Notes under the pieces: model-generated
Database searches by the model: none
What the model was told of the DNA's origin: nothing
The model's input: the letters and a program-made list of their open reading frames with translations, nothing else
Shown: one piece after another, positions 25,583-34,096 of the stretch
Numbering within the stretch: the stretch's first letter is position 1
How the letters are laid out: each line of letters begins with the position of its first letter
Made by a program: the position numbers and the translations under genes
NCBI GenBank assembly: GCA_039802205.1
Contig: JBDRWD010000008.1
Span: forward strand, 1-64,000
Length of the DNA stretch: 64,000 nt
From: a candidate division WOR-3 bacterium
Lineage (GTDB): Bacteria > Hydrothermota > Tepidihabitantia > SM23-42 > JAOAFX01
Reading direction: 5' to 3'

Positions 25583-26821
25583 ATGCTGAAAGATTTAGAG
25601 TATCTGGCACTTACCACTTTATTAATCTTTCCCCTATTTGCCCAGGTTGCTGATAGCTTGACCGAAATAGAGTCACCTCGGGTCTTTATTGATTGTGAAT
25701 GGATAGACATGGATTTCATCAAACAAGAAATTCCCTATGTGAATTATGTGATTGAACGTAAAGATGCGGATATTTATATATTGATAACAAAAAGGGCAAC
25801 CGCAGGGGAAGGAACAGAATATAGTATCTATTTTACGGGTCAACAGAATTACTCCGGAATGGCTGATACCCTGCAGTATATTGCGTTGATATCCGATTCG
25901 GATGATACAATCCGAAGAGAAATTACAAAAAGATTGAAATTAGGCCTTGTCCGTTATCTTGCCCGAACACCCATCGGTGAGAAATTACAGATATTAGTTC
26001 CAGAAAAAAAGATTACATTAAAACCCAAAGACCCCTGGCACAACTGGGTATTCAGTATCAGTCTTAACGGTTATTTTAGCGGACAGCAAAAATATAATTT
26101 CAATAATCTATATTCCACATTCTCGGCAAATAAAGTGCTGGAAGAATGGAAGATTCTCAATTACCTGAGTTATTATTACACAAAAAACATTTACAAATTG
26201 AACGATACCACAACGATTATCAATGAGTCAAAAAGTTATGATGGCTCAACAAACCTTGTCATCAGTCTGGGTGACCATTTTTCTGCAGGTTATTATCTGT
26301 CTTTCTACTCTTCAACCTACGAAAATGTTCTGATAAGCAGTGGCGTTGCACCGGCGGTTGAGTATAACATCTATCCTTACCGAGAATCCTCAACACGAAA
26401 ATTAACGATCCTTTATGATATTGGATATGTCTATTATGAATATTATGATACAACGATATTCAATAAACTCCAAGAAAAGTTATTCAAAGAATCAGCCTCG
26501 ATAGAAACCAACATTATTCAAAAATGGGGCTCAATCAATCTCCGTCTAAAGGGTTCCCATTATTTCCACGATTTCAAAAAAAATCGCCTGACACTGTTTA
26601 CCGATATCTCCCTTCCCATTGTTAAAGGTTTGTCATTCAAGGTCTATTCCTATGTCTCAATGATTCACGACCAGTTATCGTTGCCTAAGAAAGAATTGAC
26701 TGAAGAAGAAATCATCCTGCAGAAAAGATTACTTGCGACCCAATATTCTTATTATGCATCAATTGGTCTCTCTTACACATTCGGCTCAATATACAGCAAT
26801 ATCGTGAATCCCAGATTTTGA
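25583..26821 (+). CDS. Predicted outer-membrane beta-barrel protein
   Basis: This 412-residue protein has an N-terminal signal-like segment (hydrophobic to FAQ). Residues 30-130 form a soluble domain (PRVFIDCEWID... DIYILITKRAT) that resembles the N-terminal domain of lipopolysaccharide-linked or DUF-type barrel proteins of the FCB group. From about residue 150 alternating amphipathic strands with many Tyr (YLSYYYTKNIY, FSAGYYLSFYS, YYASIGLSYTFGS) indicate a barrel. I cannot name the family. It stands alone with its own promoter and converges on proC with 1 nt between them. Confidence 0.6.
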   Translation: MLKDLEYLALTTLLIFPLFAQVADSLTEIESPRVFIDCEWIDMDFIKQEIPYVNYVIERKDADIYILITKRATAGEGTEYSIYFTGQQNYSGMADTLQYIALISDSDDTIRREITKRLKLGLVRYLARTPIGEKLQILVPEKKITLKPKDPWHNWVFSISLNGYFSGQQKYNFNNLYSTFSANKVLEEWKILNYLSYYYTKNIYKLNDTTTIINESKSYDGSTNLVISLGDHFSAGYYLSFYSSTYENVLISSGVAPAVEYNIYPYRESSTRKLTILYDIGYVYYEYYDTTIFNKLQEKLFKESASIETNIIQKWGSINLRLKGSHYFHDFKKNRLTLFTDISLPIVKGLSFKVYSYVSMIHDQLSLPKKELTEEEIILQKRLLATQYSYYASIGLSYTFGSIYSNIVNPRF

Positions 26822-26822
26822 T

Positions 26823-27635
26823 TTATGATTTTTTAAACAACTGCCCTGCCTTTTCCGCAGAGGTCTTTATCCCCTGGATAATTGCAGAACTGAATCCTTC
26901 GTGCTCCATTTGATTCAATCCGGCAATTGTACAGCCCCTCGGGGTTGTTACTTTATCCACTTCCTGCTCTGGATGATGATTAAATTCAAGCAATAATTTT
27001 GCCGCACCGAGTGCGGTCTGTGCCGACATAAATATTGCGTCTTCAGGATGAAAACCTATTTCAATCCCGCCCTGTGCCGCTGCCCTTATCCCCCTTAAAA
27101 AGAATGCAACACCACAGGCACACAGGGCGGTCGCCGCAATCATATCATCTTCAGGAATTATTTTAGTCCTACCCAGTGTATCAAAAAGTTCCTTTATAAA
27201 ATTAATGTGCGGTTCGGCTTTTTTGTTGAAGGCAAGGCAGGTCATCGATTCTTGCACGGCAATAGCAGTATTAGGCATCGCCCTGATAATTGGTAGTTTC
27301 TTGCCAATTTTTTCCTCAATCGCACTAATCGGAACTCCGGTCACCACCGAAATTAATATATGGTGGCTGGATTGAAGAACAGTTTTAACCTCGCCAAGCA
27401 GTTGCATTATTTCATCAGGCCGTACCGTGAGAAAAATATATTTAGCATTTTTAACTGCATTTCGATTATCGGTAGTTACATTAAAGCCTTTTTTTCTCAA
27501 ATCACTCAGACCATCAATCCTACGTCTTGTTATCACAATCTGCTCTGGCTTATATTTTTTAGACTTCACAAGACCAATAGCGATTGCCGAACCAATATTT
27601 CCACCACCCAGAATAGCTACATTTATATTTTTCAT
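26823..27635 (-). CDS. proC: Pyrroline-5-carboxylate reductase
   Basis: This enzyme makes proline from 1-pyrroline-5-carboxylate with NAD(P)H. It has 270 residues from the ATG at 27635, the usual family length; an upstream ATG at 27653 overlaps the AAAGGAG ribosome site and is rejected. The Rossmann motif AILGGGNIGSAIAIGL is at the start, followed by VRPDE and the conserved RAMPNTAIAVQES. The C-terminal dimer domain has the family pattern GxxxFxxxxIRAAAQGGIEIG and the end TPRGCTIAGLNQMEHEGF. It has its own promoter and is not in an operon with other proline genes. Confidence 0.95.
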   Translation of the reverse strand: MKNINVAILGGGNIGSAIAIGLVKSKKYKPEQIVITRRRIDGLSDLRKKGFNVTTDNRNAVKNAKYIFLTVRPDEIMQLLGEVKTVLQSSHHILISVVTGVPISAIEEKIGKKLPIIRAMPNTAIAVQESMTCLAFNKKAEPHINFIKELFDTLGRTKIIPEDDMIAATALCACGVAFFLRGIRAAAQGGIEIGFHPEDAIFMSAQTALGAAKLLLEFNHHPEQEVDKVTTPRGCTIAGLNQMEHEGFSSAIIQGIKTSAEKAGQLFKKS

Positions 27636-27655
27636 CAAATGCTCCTTTCGCATTG

Positions 27656-27683
27656 ATTATATTTACAATGTTTTCTATTTCAA
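27656..27683 (-). promoter_or_regulatory. proC promoter
   Basis: Minus strand TTGAAA (27678-27683), 16 bp, TATAAT (27656-27661), 20 nt before the ATG. Confidence 0.6.
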
Positions 27684-27746
27684 GCACCAGGTTCTTAAAC
27701 GGTATTATCCATTATCTGTTTCAATGCGTAGACGATAAATTTTTAT

Positions 27747-27815
27747 GCAAACCTAAAGGTTTGCCATACATTTTTCCTTATTGCATACTCAATATAGGAC
27801 AAGGCTTCAGCCTTG
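27747..27815. repeat. Paired CTAAAG/CTTCAG hairpin element, copy 1
   Basis: GCAAACCTAAAGGTTTGC (27747-27764) is a perfect palindrome, and CAAGGCTTCAGCCTTG (27800-27815) is a second one 35 nt later. A closely similar pair is at 31978-32043, and a related pair at 43682-43758. This is a composite of two REP-like hairpins facing each other. Confidence 0.8.
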
Positions 27816-27837
27816 CAAATAAATTCTGTATTATGTA

Positions 27838-29256
27838 TCAGACATTATATCTCACCCATTGTAAATTTTTGGCGATGTATCTCTTTATCTCACTAATGGA
27901 CTGTGTTACATTCTTTAAACCAGTACTACCCTCAGAAATCTTTGCCCGTACCGAGAATTCAGGTCTCATCTTATCAGCAATTATCTCAGGTGAAAATTTT
28001 GTCTTATGACTTAATAGGCGTATAAAATTCTGGACCTCACCATTAGTTTCCCTTATACATTCAGCAATGAGATTATATATGTCGCGGAATCGGTAGCCAT
28101 TTTTTACAAAGAATTCAACGAGATCCGTGGCACAAATGAAATTTGGAGTTTTCAGCCAGTCTCTATTGGATTTGAATTTTGTATTAAGCAAGACCACCCT
28201 TAGAATATTCAGACAGTCAAGGCATTCTTTAATTTGATTAAAGAGTATCGGCTTCAATTCCTGTAAATCACGGTTATAAGATGATGTTATCCCTTTTATA
28301 ATCACCAGCCCACCTGTCAAATTTCCGATTGCCTTTGCGGACTTTGCCCGCAATAATTCACATACATCCTGGTTCTTTTTTTGAGGCATAATGCTTGAAC
28401 CGGTGACAACCGCATCATCAAATTCCACAATCTTAAATTCATTAGTGCTGAAGATTATCAAATCAGTAGCCAGCATGGAGATATGGAGCATCAGCCGCGT
28501 AATGTAGTATAAAACATCTATCATAAAATCCCGGTCTGACACGCCATCAAGGGCATTCTCACAAATTTTATTGAAGCCGAGTCTCTTTGCAAGGAACCTT
28601 CTATCAATTGGAATTGATGTCCCGGCAAATGCACAACTACCCAATGGTGAAACATTTATCCATTTATTGAGCAGCGCCAATTGTTCAAAATCACGCTGGA
28701 ATTTATAGAAGTAACTGGCAAGGTAGAAAGAAACGAGCATGGGCTGCGCCTGCTGGAGATGGGTGTAACCAGGAATGATTACATCCTGGTATTTCACTGC
28801 CTGATTTAAGATTTCCTTTTGCAAACCAACAATGCCTTTTAATATCTTTTTAACCGCATCCCGACAATACATCCGCAATTCAGTCGCAATCAAATCATTT
28901 CTGCTCCGCGCGGTATGTAGTTTTTCCGCAATCAAACCGATTTCTTTCCTCAACTGGAACTCCACATTCATATGGGCATCTTCAAGTTCCGTTGCTAATC
29001 TAAATTTCCCTCTTTTAAAGTCACTCAATATTTTATTGAGTCCGGTCTTAATCTTTAAGAATTCAGATGCTGAGATAATCCGCTGCTTCCGCAACATTAC
29101 GGCATGGGCCAAAGAACAGGCTATATCATATTCAACAAGATTTTGGTCATCCATAGTTGAATCAGTAAATAGCAGAACCTGTCGGCATACTCTCCTTTTG
29201 ACCCTTTTCTGCCAGACGGGATTTTTTTTGTTCTTAGGCACTCTTGATTTTCGCAT
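27838..29256 (-). CDS. argH: Argininosuccinate lyase
   Basis: This enzyme splits argininosuccinate into arginine and fumarate, the last step of arginine synthesis. It has 472 residues from ATG 29256, which overlaps the end of the preceding aminotransferase gene. Family motifs: EDAHMNVEFQL, KLHTARSRNDLIATELR, the catalytic-loop signature GSSIMPQKKNQD, and HLQQAQPMLVS. The N-terminus differs from the common WGGRF start and resembles the shorter variant of some thermophiles and archaea. It lies in the argG-aminotransferase-argH operon. Confidence 0.93.
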   Translation of the reverse strand: MRKSRVPKNKKNPVWQKRVKRRVCRQVLLFTDSTMDDQNLVEYDIACSLAHAVMLRKQRIISASEFLKIKTGLNKILSDFKRGKFRLATELEDAHMNVEFQLRKEIGLIAEKLHTARSRNDLIATELRMYCRDAVKKILKGIVGLQKEILNQAVKYQDVIIPGYTHLQQAQPMLVSFYLASYFYKFQRDFEQLALLNKWINVSPLGSCAFAGTSIPIDRRFLAKRLGFNKICENALDGVSDRDFMIDVLYYITRLMLHISMLATDLIIFSTNEFKIVEFDDAVVTGSSIMPQKKNQDVCELLRAKSAKAIGNLTGGLVIIKGITSSYNRDLQELKPILFNQIKECLDCLNILRVVLLNTKFKSNRDWLKTPNFICATDLVEFFVKNGYRFRDIYNLIAECIRETNGEVQNFIRLLSHKTKFSPEIIADKMRPEFSVRAKISEGSTGLKNVTQSISEIKRYIAKNLQWVRYNV

Positions 29257-30604
29257 ATTTATTTGCGGCCTCAGCGCAGGCAGATTCAAAGATACCAAAT
29301 CCTTTTTCAAGCAGGCTCATCGGAATATTTAAAGCAGGAACAAATCGGATGGAAGAAAATCCGCAGGGCATAAGGACAAGCCCTTTCTGGAAGCAGTATT
29401 CGGTTATATAGTCAGCAAGTTCTGCATTCGGTTTCTTGGTAAATGGGTCGGTAATAAATTCACAGGCGATAAACATTCCCCGCCCCCGCACATCACCGAT
29501 GAATTCATATTTTGACTTCAATTCCTCAAGACGCTTTTTCATATATTTTCCTTTTTCATTTGCTGCAGCAACCAGTTGTTCTTCTTCTATCACTTCCAGT
29601 GTTGCAAGCGCAGAAGCGCAACATACTGGATTGCCGCCGAAGGTATTTGAATGGGCACCTTTTACCTTGAAATCAAATTTTGCATCGTAGATCGCTGCAC
29701 CGATTGGTAGACCTGATGCCAGTCCTTTTGCCATCGTGATAATATCCGGGATAACACCCGTATACTCTATTGCAAAGAATTTCCCGGTCCTTCCCAACCC
29801 GGTCTGTACCTCATCATCAATCAAAAGAATCCCATATTTTGTCGCAATCTTTCTCAATTCCTGGATAAACTCATCCGGTGGCACGATATATCCACCTTCA
29901 CCCTGTATCGGTTCAACAAGTATTCCCGCGATCTCTTCAGGAGAGACGAGTTGTTTGAAATATACCTCTTCAATTATCTTTGCACACCAGATATCACATT
30001 TGGGATACTCCTCATGGTATGCACACCGATAGCAATAGGCATAAGGCAGTTGCCAGACCCCTGGCATCATTGGAAAATACCTTTCACGCTGGACCACCTT
30101 ACAACCCATAAATGCATTTGCACCCATGGTCCTGCCATGGAACCCACCAATAAAACCTATGAATTGGTTCCGTTTTGTTGACCACTTACTAATCTTTATT
30201 GCTGCCTCAACCGCCTCTGCCCCGGAATTGGCGAAAAAGACCTTTTTGGGAAATTTTCCCGGGGTGATTTCGGTCAACCGTTTAGCAAGATTTGCCTGCA
30301 CCTCATACGAAAAATCGGTTCCCGCAAAATAAATAAAATCTTTGATCTGATTTTTGATCGCCTTTATAACCTTCGGATGTCCAATGCCAATATTTGTCAC
30401 ACAAACGCCGGTCGTAAAATCGATAAATTTATTCCCATCAACATCTTCTACGATTGAACCTTTCCCCTTTTTTATCACAAGAGGAAGATGTTTGGTCGTG
30501 GTTGCAAGATATTTTTCTTCCATTTCAATAATCTTACTTCCGTTCTTTCCCGGAACCCTTTGCTTTATGTCCGGGATTTTTGATTTTTTCTTTTCATCAG
30601 ACAT
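29234..30604 (-). CDS. Class III aminotransferase (acetylornithine/GABA aminotransferase family)
   Basis: This is a 456-residue PLP enzyme with the class III signature LLIDDEVQTGLGRTGKFFA and the PLP Lys in ITMAKGLASGLPIG. The FANSGAEAVEAAIKISK and FHGRTMGANA loops are typical. It carries a Cys-rich insert (YCYRCAYHEEYPKCDIWC) known from the longer GABA/ornithine-like branch of thermophiles, where some members are amino-acid racemases. It sits between argG and argH, so a role as acetylornithine or ornithine aminotransferase in arginine metabolism is likely, but the sequence does not prove the substrate. It overlaps argH by 23 nt. Confidence 0.85.
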   Translation of the reverse strand: MSDEKKKSKIPDIKQRVPGKNGSKIIEMEEKYLATTTKHLPLVIKKGKGSIVEDVDGNKFIDFTTGVCVTNIGIGHPKVIKAIKNQIKDFIYFAGTDFSYEVQANLAKRLTEITPGKFPKKVFFANSGAEAVEAAIKISKWSTKRNQFIGFIGGFHGRTMGANAFMGCKVVQRERYFPMMPGVWQLPYAYCYRCAYHEEYPKCDIWCAKIIEEVYFKQLVSPEEIAGILVEPIQGEGGYIVPPDEFIQELRKIATKYGILLIDDEVQTGLGRTGKFFAIEYTGVIPDIITMAKGLASGLPIGAAIYDAKFDFKVKGAHSNTFGGNPVCCASALATLEVIEEEQLVAAANEKGKYMKKRLEELKSKYEFIGDVRGRGMFIACEFITDPFTKKPNAELADYITEYCFQKGLVLMPCGFSSIRFVPALNIPMSLLEKGFGIFESACAEAANKYAKIKSA

Positions 30605-30613
30605 TTTTTTCTC

Positions 30614-31852
30614 CTATATTGTTGGTACCTGGACAACTGGTTTTCCTGATTCTGAAAACACTTTTTGTTCTGCCGAGACCTTTGAATAAACTTTAAGCGG
30701 CAATGACCATATCTCAATAAATCCCTTGGAATGTGTCTGATCAAATTCATCAATCCCTTCATAGGTCGCGAGATTCTTTAAATAAAGCCCCTTTTCTGAT
30801 GAACGACCCACAACCGTTGCCGAACCTTTATACAATTTCATCCTGACTGTCCCAGAGACATTTTTCTGGGTTTCTTCAATAAATGCCGAGATTGCCTGGC
30901 GCAACGGACTGAACCAGAGACCATTGTAAACCAGCTCCGAAAACAAATTCTCAAGCATTGGCTTGAAATGTAAGACATCCCTGGTCAGAACCAGTTTTTC
31001 CAAATCCTGGTGCGCCTTGATGAGAATGACTGCAGCGGGTGCCTCATAGACCTCACGGGATTTTATCCCAACGAGTCGCGATTCAATATGGTCAATCCTG
31101 CCGATACCATGTTTTCCACCAATTTCATTTAATTGTATTATCAGATTAAGAAGGCTCATCGCGACACCATTTAAAGAAACTGGCACTCCTTGTTTAAATT
31201 CTATCTCAATATATTCAGGCTCATCTGGTGCCTCCTGCGGAGATTTTGTCCACAAAAATGCCTCGTCGGGTGGTTCCCGGGTCTCATCCTCGATGGGTCC
31301 GCATTCAATACTCCTCCCCCAGAGATTCTCATCTATTGAATAAACCGATTTCTTCTCTTCAACCGGAATATTATGCTTCTTTGCATACTCTATCTCATAA
31401 TCGCGCTTGAGATTGAATTCCCGCATCGGCGCAATTATTTTCAAATCTGGATTCAATGCGGCAATCCCACATTCAAAACGTACCTGGTCATTCCCTTTGC
31501 CAGTGCAACCATGGGCGATGTAATCAGCACCAATCCTTTCAGCAATCTTTACAAGATGTTTAACAATCAATGGTCGGGCAAGTGCAGTGGCAAGCGGATA
31601 GGCTCCTTCATACAAGGCATTTGCCTTTAGTGCCGGAATGATATAATCCCGGACAAATTCTTCTTTGGCATCATAGATGAATGCCTGAACCGCACCAATC
31701 ATTAAGGCTTTGTCCCTTATCTCCTGTATGTCCTCATTCTGACCCACATCAACAGTCAGGGTGGCAACCTGTGTCTGATAGTTCTCTTCTATCATCTTGA
31801 TTGCCACCGTCGTATCAAGACCGCCTGAATAGGCGAGTAAGACCTTTTTCAT
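30614..31852 (-). CDS. argG: Argininosuccinate synthase
   Basis: This enzyme joins citrulline and aspartate with ATP to give argininosuccinate. It has 412 residues from ATG 31852, chosen because AAGGAGG lies just upstream. The PP-loop LAYSGGLDTTV starts the protein. YIAHGCTGKGNDQVRFE, the ENLWGRSIECG region and GRIDHIESRLVGIKSREVYE are diagnostic. It is the first gene of the operon, under a promoter covered by an ArgR-type operator. Confidence 0.96.
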   Translation of the reverse strand: MKKVLLAYSGGLDTTVAIKMIEENYQTQVATLTVDVGQNEDIQEIRDKALMIGAVQAFIYDAKEEFVRDYIIPALKANALYEGAYPLATALARPLIVKHLVKIAERIGADYIAHGCTGKGNDQVRFECGIAALNPDLKIIAPMREFNLKRDYEIEYAKKHNIPVEEKKSVYSIDENLWGRSIECGPIEDETREPPDEAFLWTKSPQEAPDEPEYIEIEFKQGVPVSLNGVAMSLLNLIIQLNEIGGKHGIGRIDHIESRLVGIKSREVYEAPAAVILIKAHQDLEKLVLTRDVLHFKPMLENLFSELVYNGLWFSPLRQAISAFIEETQKNVSGTVRMKLYKGSATVVGRSSEKGLYLKNLATYEGIDEFDQTHSKGFIEIWSLPLKVYSKVSAEQKVFSESGKPVVQVPTI

Positions 31853-31868
31853 TATGCCTCCTTTTTGC

Positions 31869-31920
31869 ATAATTATTCATAAAAAGTGAATAATTATATT
31901 TAAAATTGGGGAAATGTCAA
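31869..31920 (-). promoter_or_regulatory. argG promoter with palindromic ArgR operator
   Basis: Minus strand TTGACA (31915-31920), 16 bp, TATAAT (31893-31898). The palindrome ATAATTATTCA (31869-31879) and TGAATAATTAT (31887-31897) overlaps the -10 box and the transcript start; its TGAAT half-sites match ARG boxes. argR is encoded 320 bp upstream. Arginine-bound ArgR should block this promoter. Confidence 0.8.
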
Positions 31921-31977
31921 GGGAGAAATGAAATACAAAAAATTTACGGTGGTTCTATTGAAAATGCAAGAATAATT

Positions 31978-32043
31978 GCAAACCTAAAGGTTTGCCCTAC
32001 ATGCTAAAAAACAATTTCAATGTAGGACAAGGCTTTAGCCTTG
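31978..32043. repeat. Paired CTAAAG/CTTTAG hairpin element, copy 2
   Basis: GCAAACCTAAAGGTTTGC (31978-31995) and CAAGGCTTTAGCCTTG (32028-32043) enclose inverted CCTACAT/ATGTAGG bases. The unit fills the middle of the gap between argG and argR (31921-32189), in which I see no gene. Confidence 0.8.
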
Positions 32044-32189
32044 CGGAATAATACTACTAATAAAGGCGAATTAGCATAAGGACAAAAAGAACAGTTAAGG
32101 TGCCACCACGAGGTCAGCGTAGGCCGATTCAAACCCTGTGAATGTTGGGATGAAAATGCCAAAATGGTGATGATCAGAAGATAGAGATA

Positions 32190-32672
32190 TTACTCAGTCT
32201 TTGGCTTCACCAACAAATCTTGAAATCGCTTTTTTACTTTTTTAGTATTATCGGCTGAATCAACAACAACCAAAATTGTATCATCGCCGGCAACGGTACC
32301 AAGGATGTGTTCCATCTCAGCAAGGTCAATGACTCGTGCTACACCCTGTGCCTCTCCTGGAGGGGTTTTAATCAAAATCAAATTTCCTGTATCCTTGATA
32401 TCCCGGACCAGATTTAGAAACTTATTCTTCAATTCCCTTTCTGGGGGATTTACTTCCTCAGCAATTTTATAAATATAGTTCCCCAGCCCTTTCGCGACCT
32501 TAATAACTCCGATTTCGCGTAAATCCCGTGAAAGTGTTGCTTGAGTAACTGGGATACTGCATTTTTTAAGTTCATTAACAAGTTGTTCTTGGGTAGCAAT
32601 TTCCTTTGTTTCAATCAATTCCCGTATCTTCTGCTGGCGTATTTTTTTTATTTTGAACTTTTCCCAAGGCAT
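32190..32672 (-). CDS. argR: Arginine repressor
   Basis: This 160-residue ArgR/AhrC transcription factor represses arginine genes when arginine is bound. The N-terminal winged helix contains KIRELIETKEIATQEQLVNEL and the recognition part VTQATLSRDLREIG. The C-terminal hexamer/arginine domain contains TPPGEAQGVARVID and the conserved GTVAGDDTILVV with its Asp pair. It is separated from argG by a repeat. It has a leaderless-type promoter with a palindrome that could allow self-control. Confidence 0.95.
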   Translation of the reverse strand: MPWEKFKIKKIRQQKIRELIETKEIATQEQLVNELKKCSIPVTQATLSRDLREIGVIKVAKGLGNYIYKIAEEVNPPERELKNKFLNLVRDIKDTGNLILIKTPPGEAQGVARVIDLAEMEHILGTVAGDDTILVVVDSADNTKKVKKRFQDLLVKPKTE

Positions 32673-32674
32673 GG

Positions 32675-32705
32675 TTGATTATACAAATAATAATCAAAAT
32701 GTCAA
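32675..32705 (-). promoter_or_regulatory. argR promoter with overlapping palindrome
   Basis: Minus strand TTGACA (32700-32705), 16 bp, TATAAT (32678-32683), only 5 nt before the ATG, so the mRNA should have no leader. TTGATTAT (32675-32682) and ATAATCAA (32690-32697) form a palindrome with the same 7-nt centre as the argG operator, placed over the -10 box. Autoregulation by ArgR is plausible, though the half-sites differ from TGAAT. Confidence 0.6.
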
Positions 32706-32725
32706 GACTTGACACAAAAATTTTC

Positions 32726-32753
32726 TTGACTTTTAAGGGAAAATATATATAAT
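32726..32753 (+). promoter_or_regulatory. recF promoter (leaderless type)
   Basis: TTGACT (32726-32731), 16 bp, TATAAT (32748-32753), ATG at 32761 seven bases later. No Shine-Dalgarno sequence is possible. Confidence 0.7.
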
Positions 32754-32760
32754 ATTATCA

Positions 32761-33801
32761 ATGATACTACAGGAGTTAGAATATGAAGGATTTCGCAATC
32801 TGATGGATGCGAAATTGTCTTTCTGTGCCGGATTGAACATCATCACCGGGGACAATGGTGCCGGCAAAACCAATCTTCTTGAGGCGATTTTCTTTTCCGC
32901 TTATGGAACTTCATTCCGCACCCATGACGACCGGAATATGGTTAAATTTAATGCGCCTTTTATGCGGGTAACGGGATTTGCGCCAACCACGATGGCAACT
33001 ATTTTTTATAACGGCACCAAGAAATTGGCAATAAACGGTAACGAAAAACAAAGGCTGAGCGAATACATCGGCTGGCTTCCCTGTGTGGTCATGTCGGTCA
33101 ACGATATCTGGATAATCCGGGGTGCCCCAGTGAAAAGAAGAAATTTTTTGGACTGGCTTTTAATCAAAATCCATCCAGTTTATGGAGCTAATCTCAGTGA
33201 ATACCGGAAAATCCTGCGCCAGCGGAATGCCTTGCTCCGGCAAAATCCTTCCCGGGATTTATTGGAAATCTACAATCACCAATTCGTCCATTGGGCAAAT
33301 CTAATCTATGAGGAACGACTTAGCATCCTCCCTTATCTCCAGGAAAAAATTAAAACCATAGGCAGGATGCTCGGGCTTGATGAGATTTCATTTGAATATT
33401 TCAGTTCCGCACCGGATTTGAAAATAACCCTTGATGACCTGAAAAAGAATGAAAGTAAAGACCTGGAAAGAAGTGAAACCACCATTGGTCCCCATCGCGA
33501 TGATTTCATAATTAAAATAAATGGTCGTTCGGCACAAAAATATGCCTCCCAGGGTGAATGCCGGTTACTGGCAATCCTATTGAGACTGATTGAGTGTGAA
33601 ATAATAAAACAAAAGACAAATCAAGAACCAGTATATCTCCTTGATGAAGTAACTGGTGAACTTGACCACGCGCACCGGAAAAAAATCTTTGAATTGATAA
33701 GAGGCCAAATCTTCTTCGCCACCGTTCAGGATCTTGACGATCTACCATTTGTTGAAAGAAAAAAAATTGTGCTAAAGCGAGGGGCAATTGCGATATCCTG
33801 A
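32761..33801 (+). CDS. recF: DNA replication and repair protein RecF
   Basis: This 346-residue SMC-like ATPase loads RecA at gaps. Walker A GDNGAGKTNLLEAI is at residues 30-43, the family stretch EYEGFRNLMDA at the N-terminus, and the signature region YASQGECRLLAILLRL and Walker B PVYLLDEVTGELD at the end. The start follows the promoter by seven bases. It leads an apparent recF-dciA-gyrB cluster, a classic grouping, but dnaA and dnaN are not beside it. Confidence 0.93.
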   Translation: MILQELEYEGFRNLMDAKLSFCAGLNIITGDNGAGKTNLLEAIFFSAYGTSFRTHDDRNMVKFNAPFMRVTGFAPTTMATIFYNGTKKLAINGNEKQRLSEYIGWLPCVVMSVNDIWIIRGAPVKRRNFLDWLLIKIHPVYGANLSEYRKILRQRNALLRQNPSRDLLEIYNHQFVHWANLIYEERLSILPYLQEKIKTIGRMLGLDEISFEYFSSAPDLKITLDDLKKNESKDLERSETTIGPHRDDFIIKINGRSAQKYASQGECRLLAILLRLIECEIIKQKTNQEPVYLLDEVTGELDHAHRKKIFELIRGQIFFATVQDLDDLPFVERKKIVLKRGAIAIS

Positions 33802-33805
33802 AAAG

Positions 33806-34087
33806 ATGGATAAAATTCTACCCCGGGTTTTGAGAACGCTCGATTTAGAGGAACGGCTTAAAGAGATAGAAATCTTGAAACAGTGGCCCGCTATAGTAGG
33901 TGAAAAGATTGCGCGTCATGCCCGGGCTATAAATATCAACCAGGCAAATCTCTATGTGGCAGTAGATAACCCTCTATGGCAGGTAGAATTATTTCTTTTA
34001 AAGAATAACATCATCAAGAAATTTAACGAGTTAGGTGCGCATTTAAAAGATGTTAAATTTATCCTTAAAAAGGAGGATGCCACTTAA
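33806..34087 (+). CDS. DciA-like DUF721 protein
   Basis: This is a 93-residue protein from the ATG at 33806 (a TTG at 33788 would overlap recF). The pattern LKEIEILKQWPAIVGEKIARHARAININQANLYVAVDNPLWQVELFLLK is that of DUF721/DciA proteins, which help load the replicative helicase in bacteria lacking DnaC. Its place between recF and gyrB is the usual one for this family. Domains beyond DUF721 are absent. Confidence 0.85.
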   Translation: MDKILPRVLRTLDLEERLKEIEILKQWPAIVGEKIARHARAININQANLYVAVDNPLWQVELFLLKNNIIKKFNELGAHLKDVKFILKKEDAT

Positions 34088-34096
34088 GGAGCAATT

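Noticed and set aside
32080-32160. Possible tRNA remnant with a GATTCAAACCC T-loop-like stretch
   Set aside because: No acceptor stem or anticodon arm can be drawn around it.
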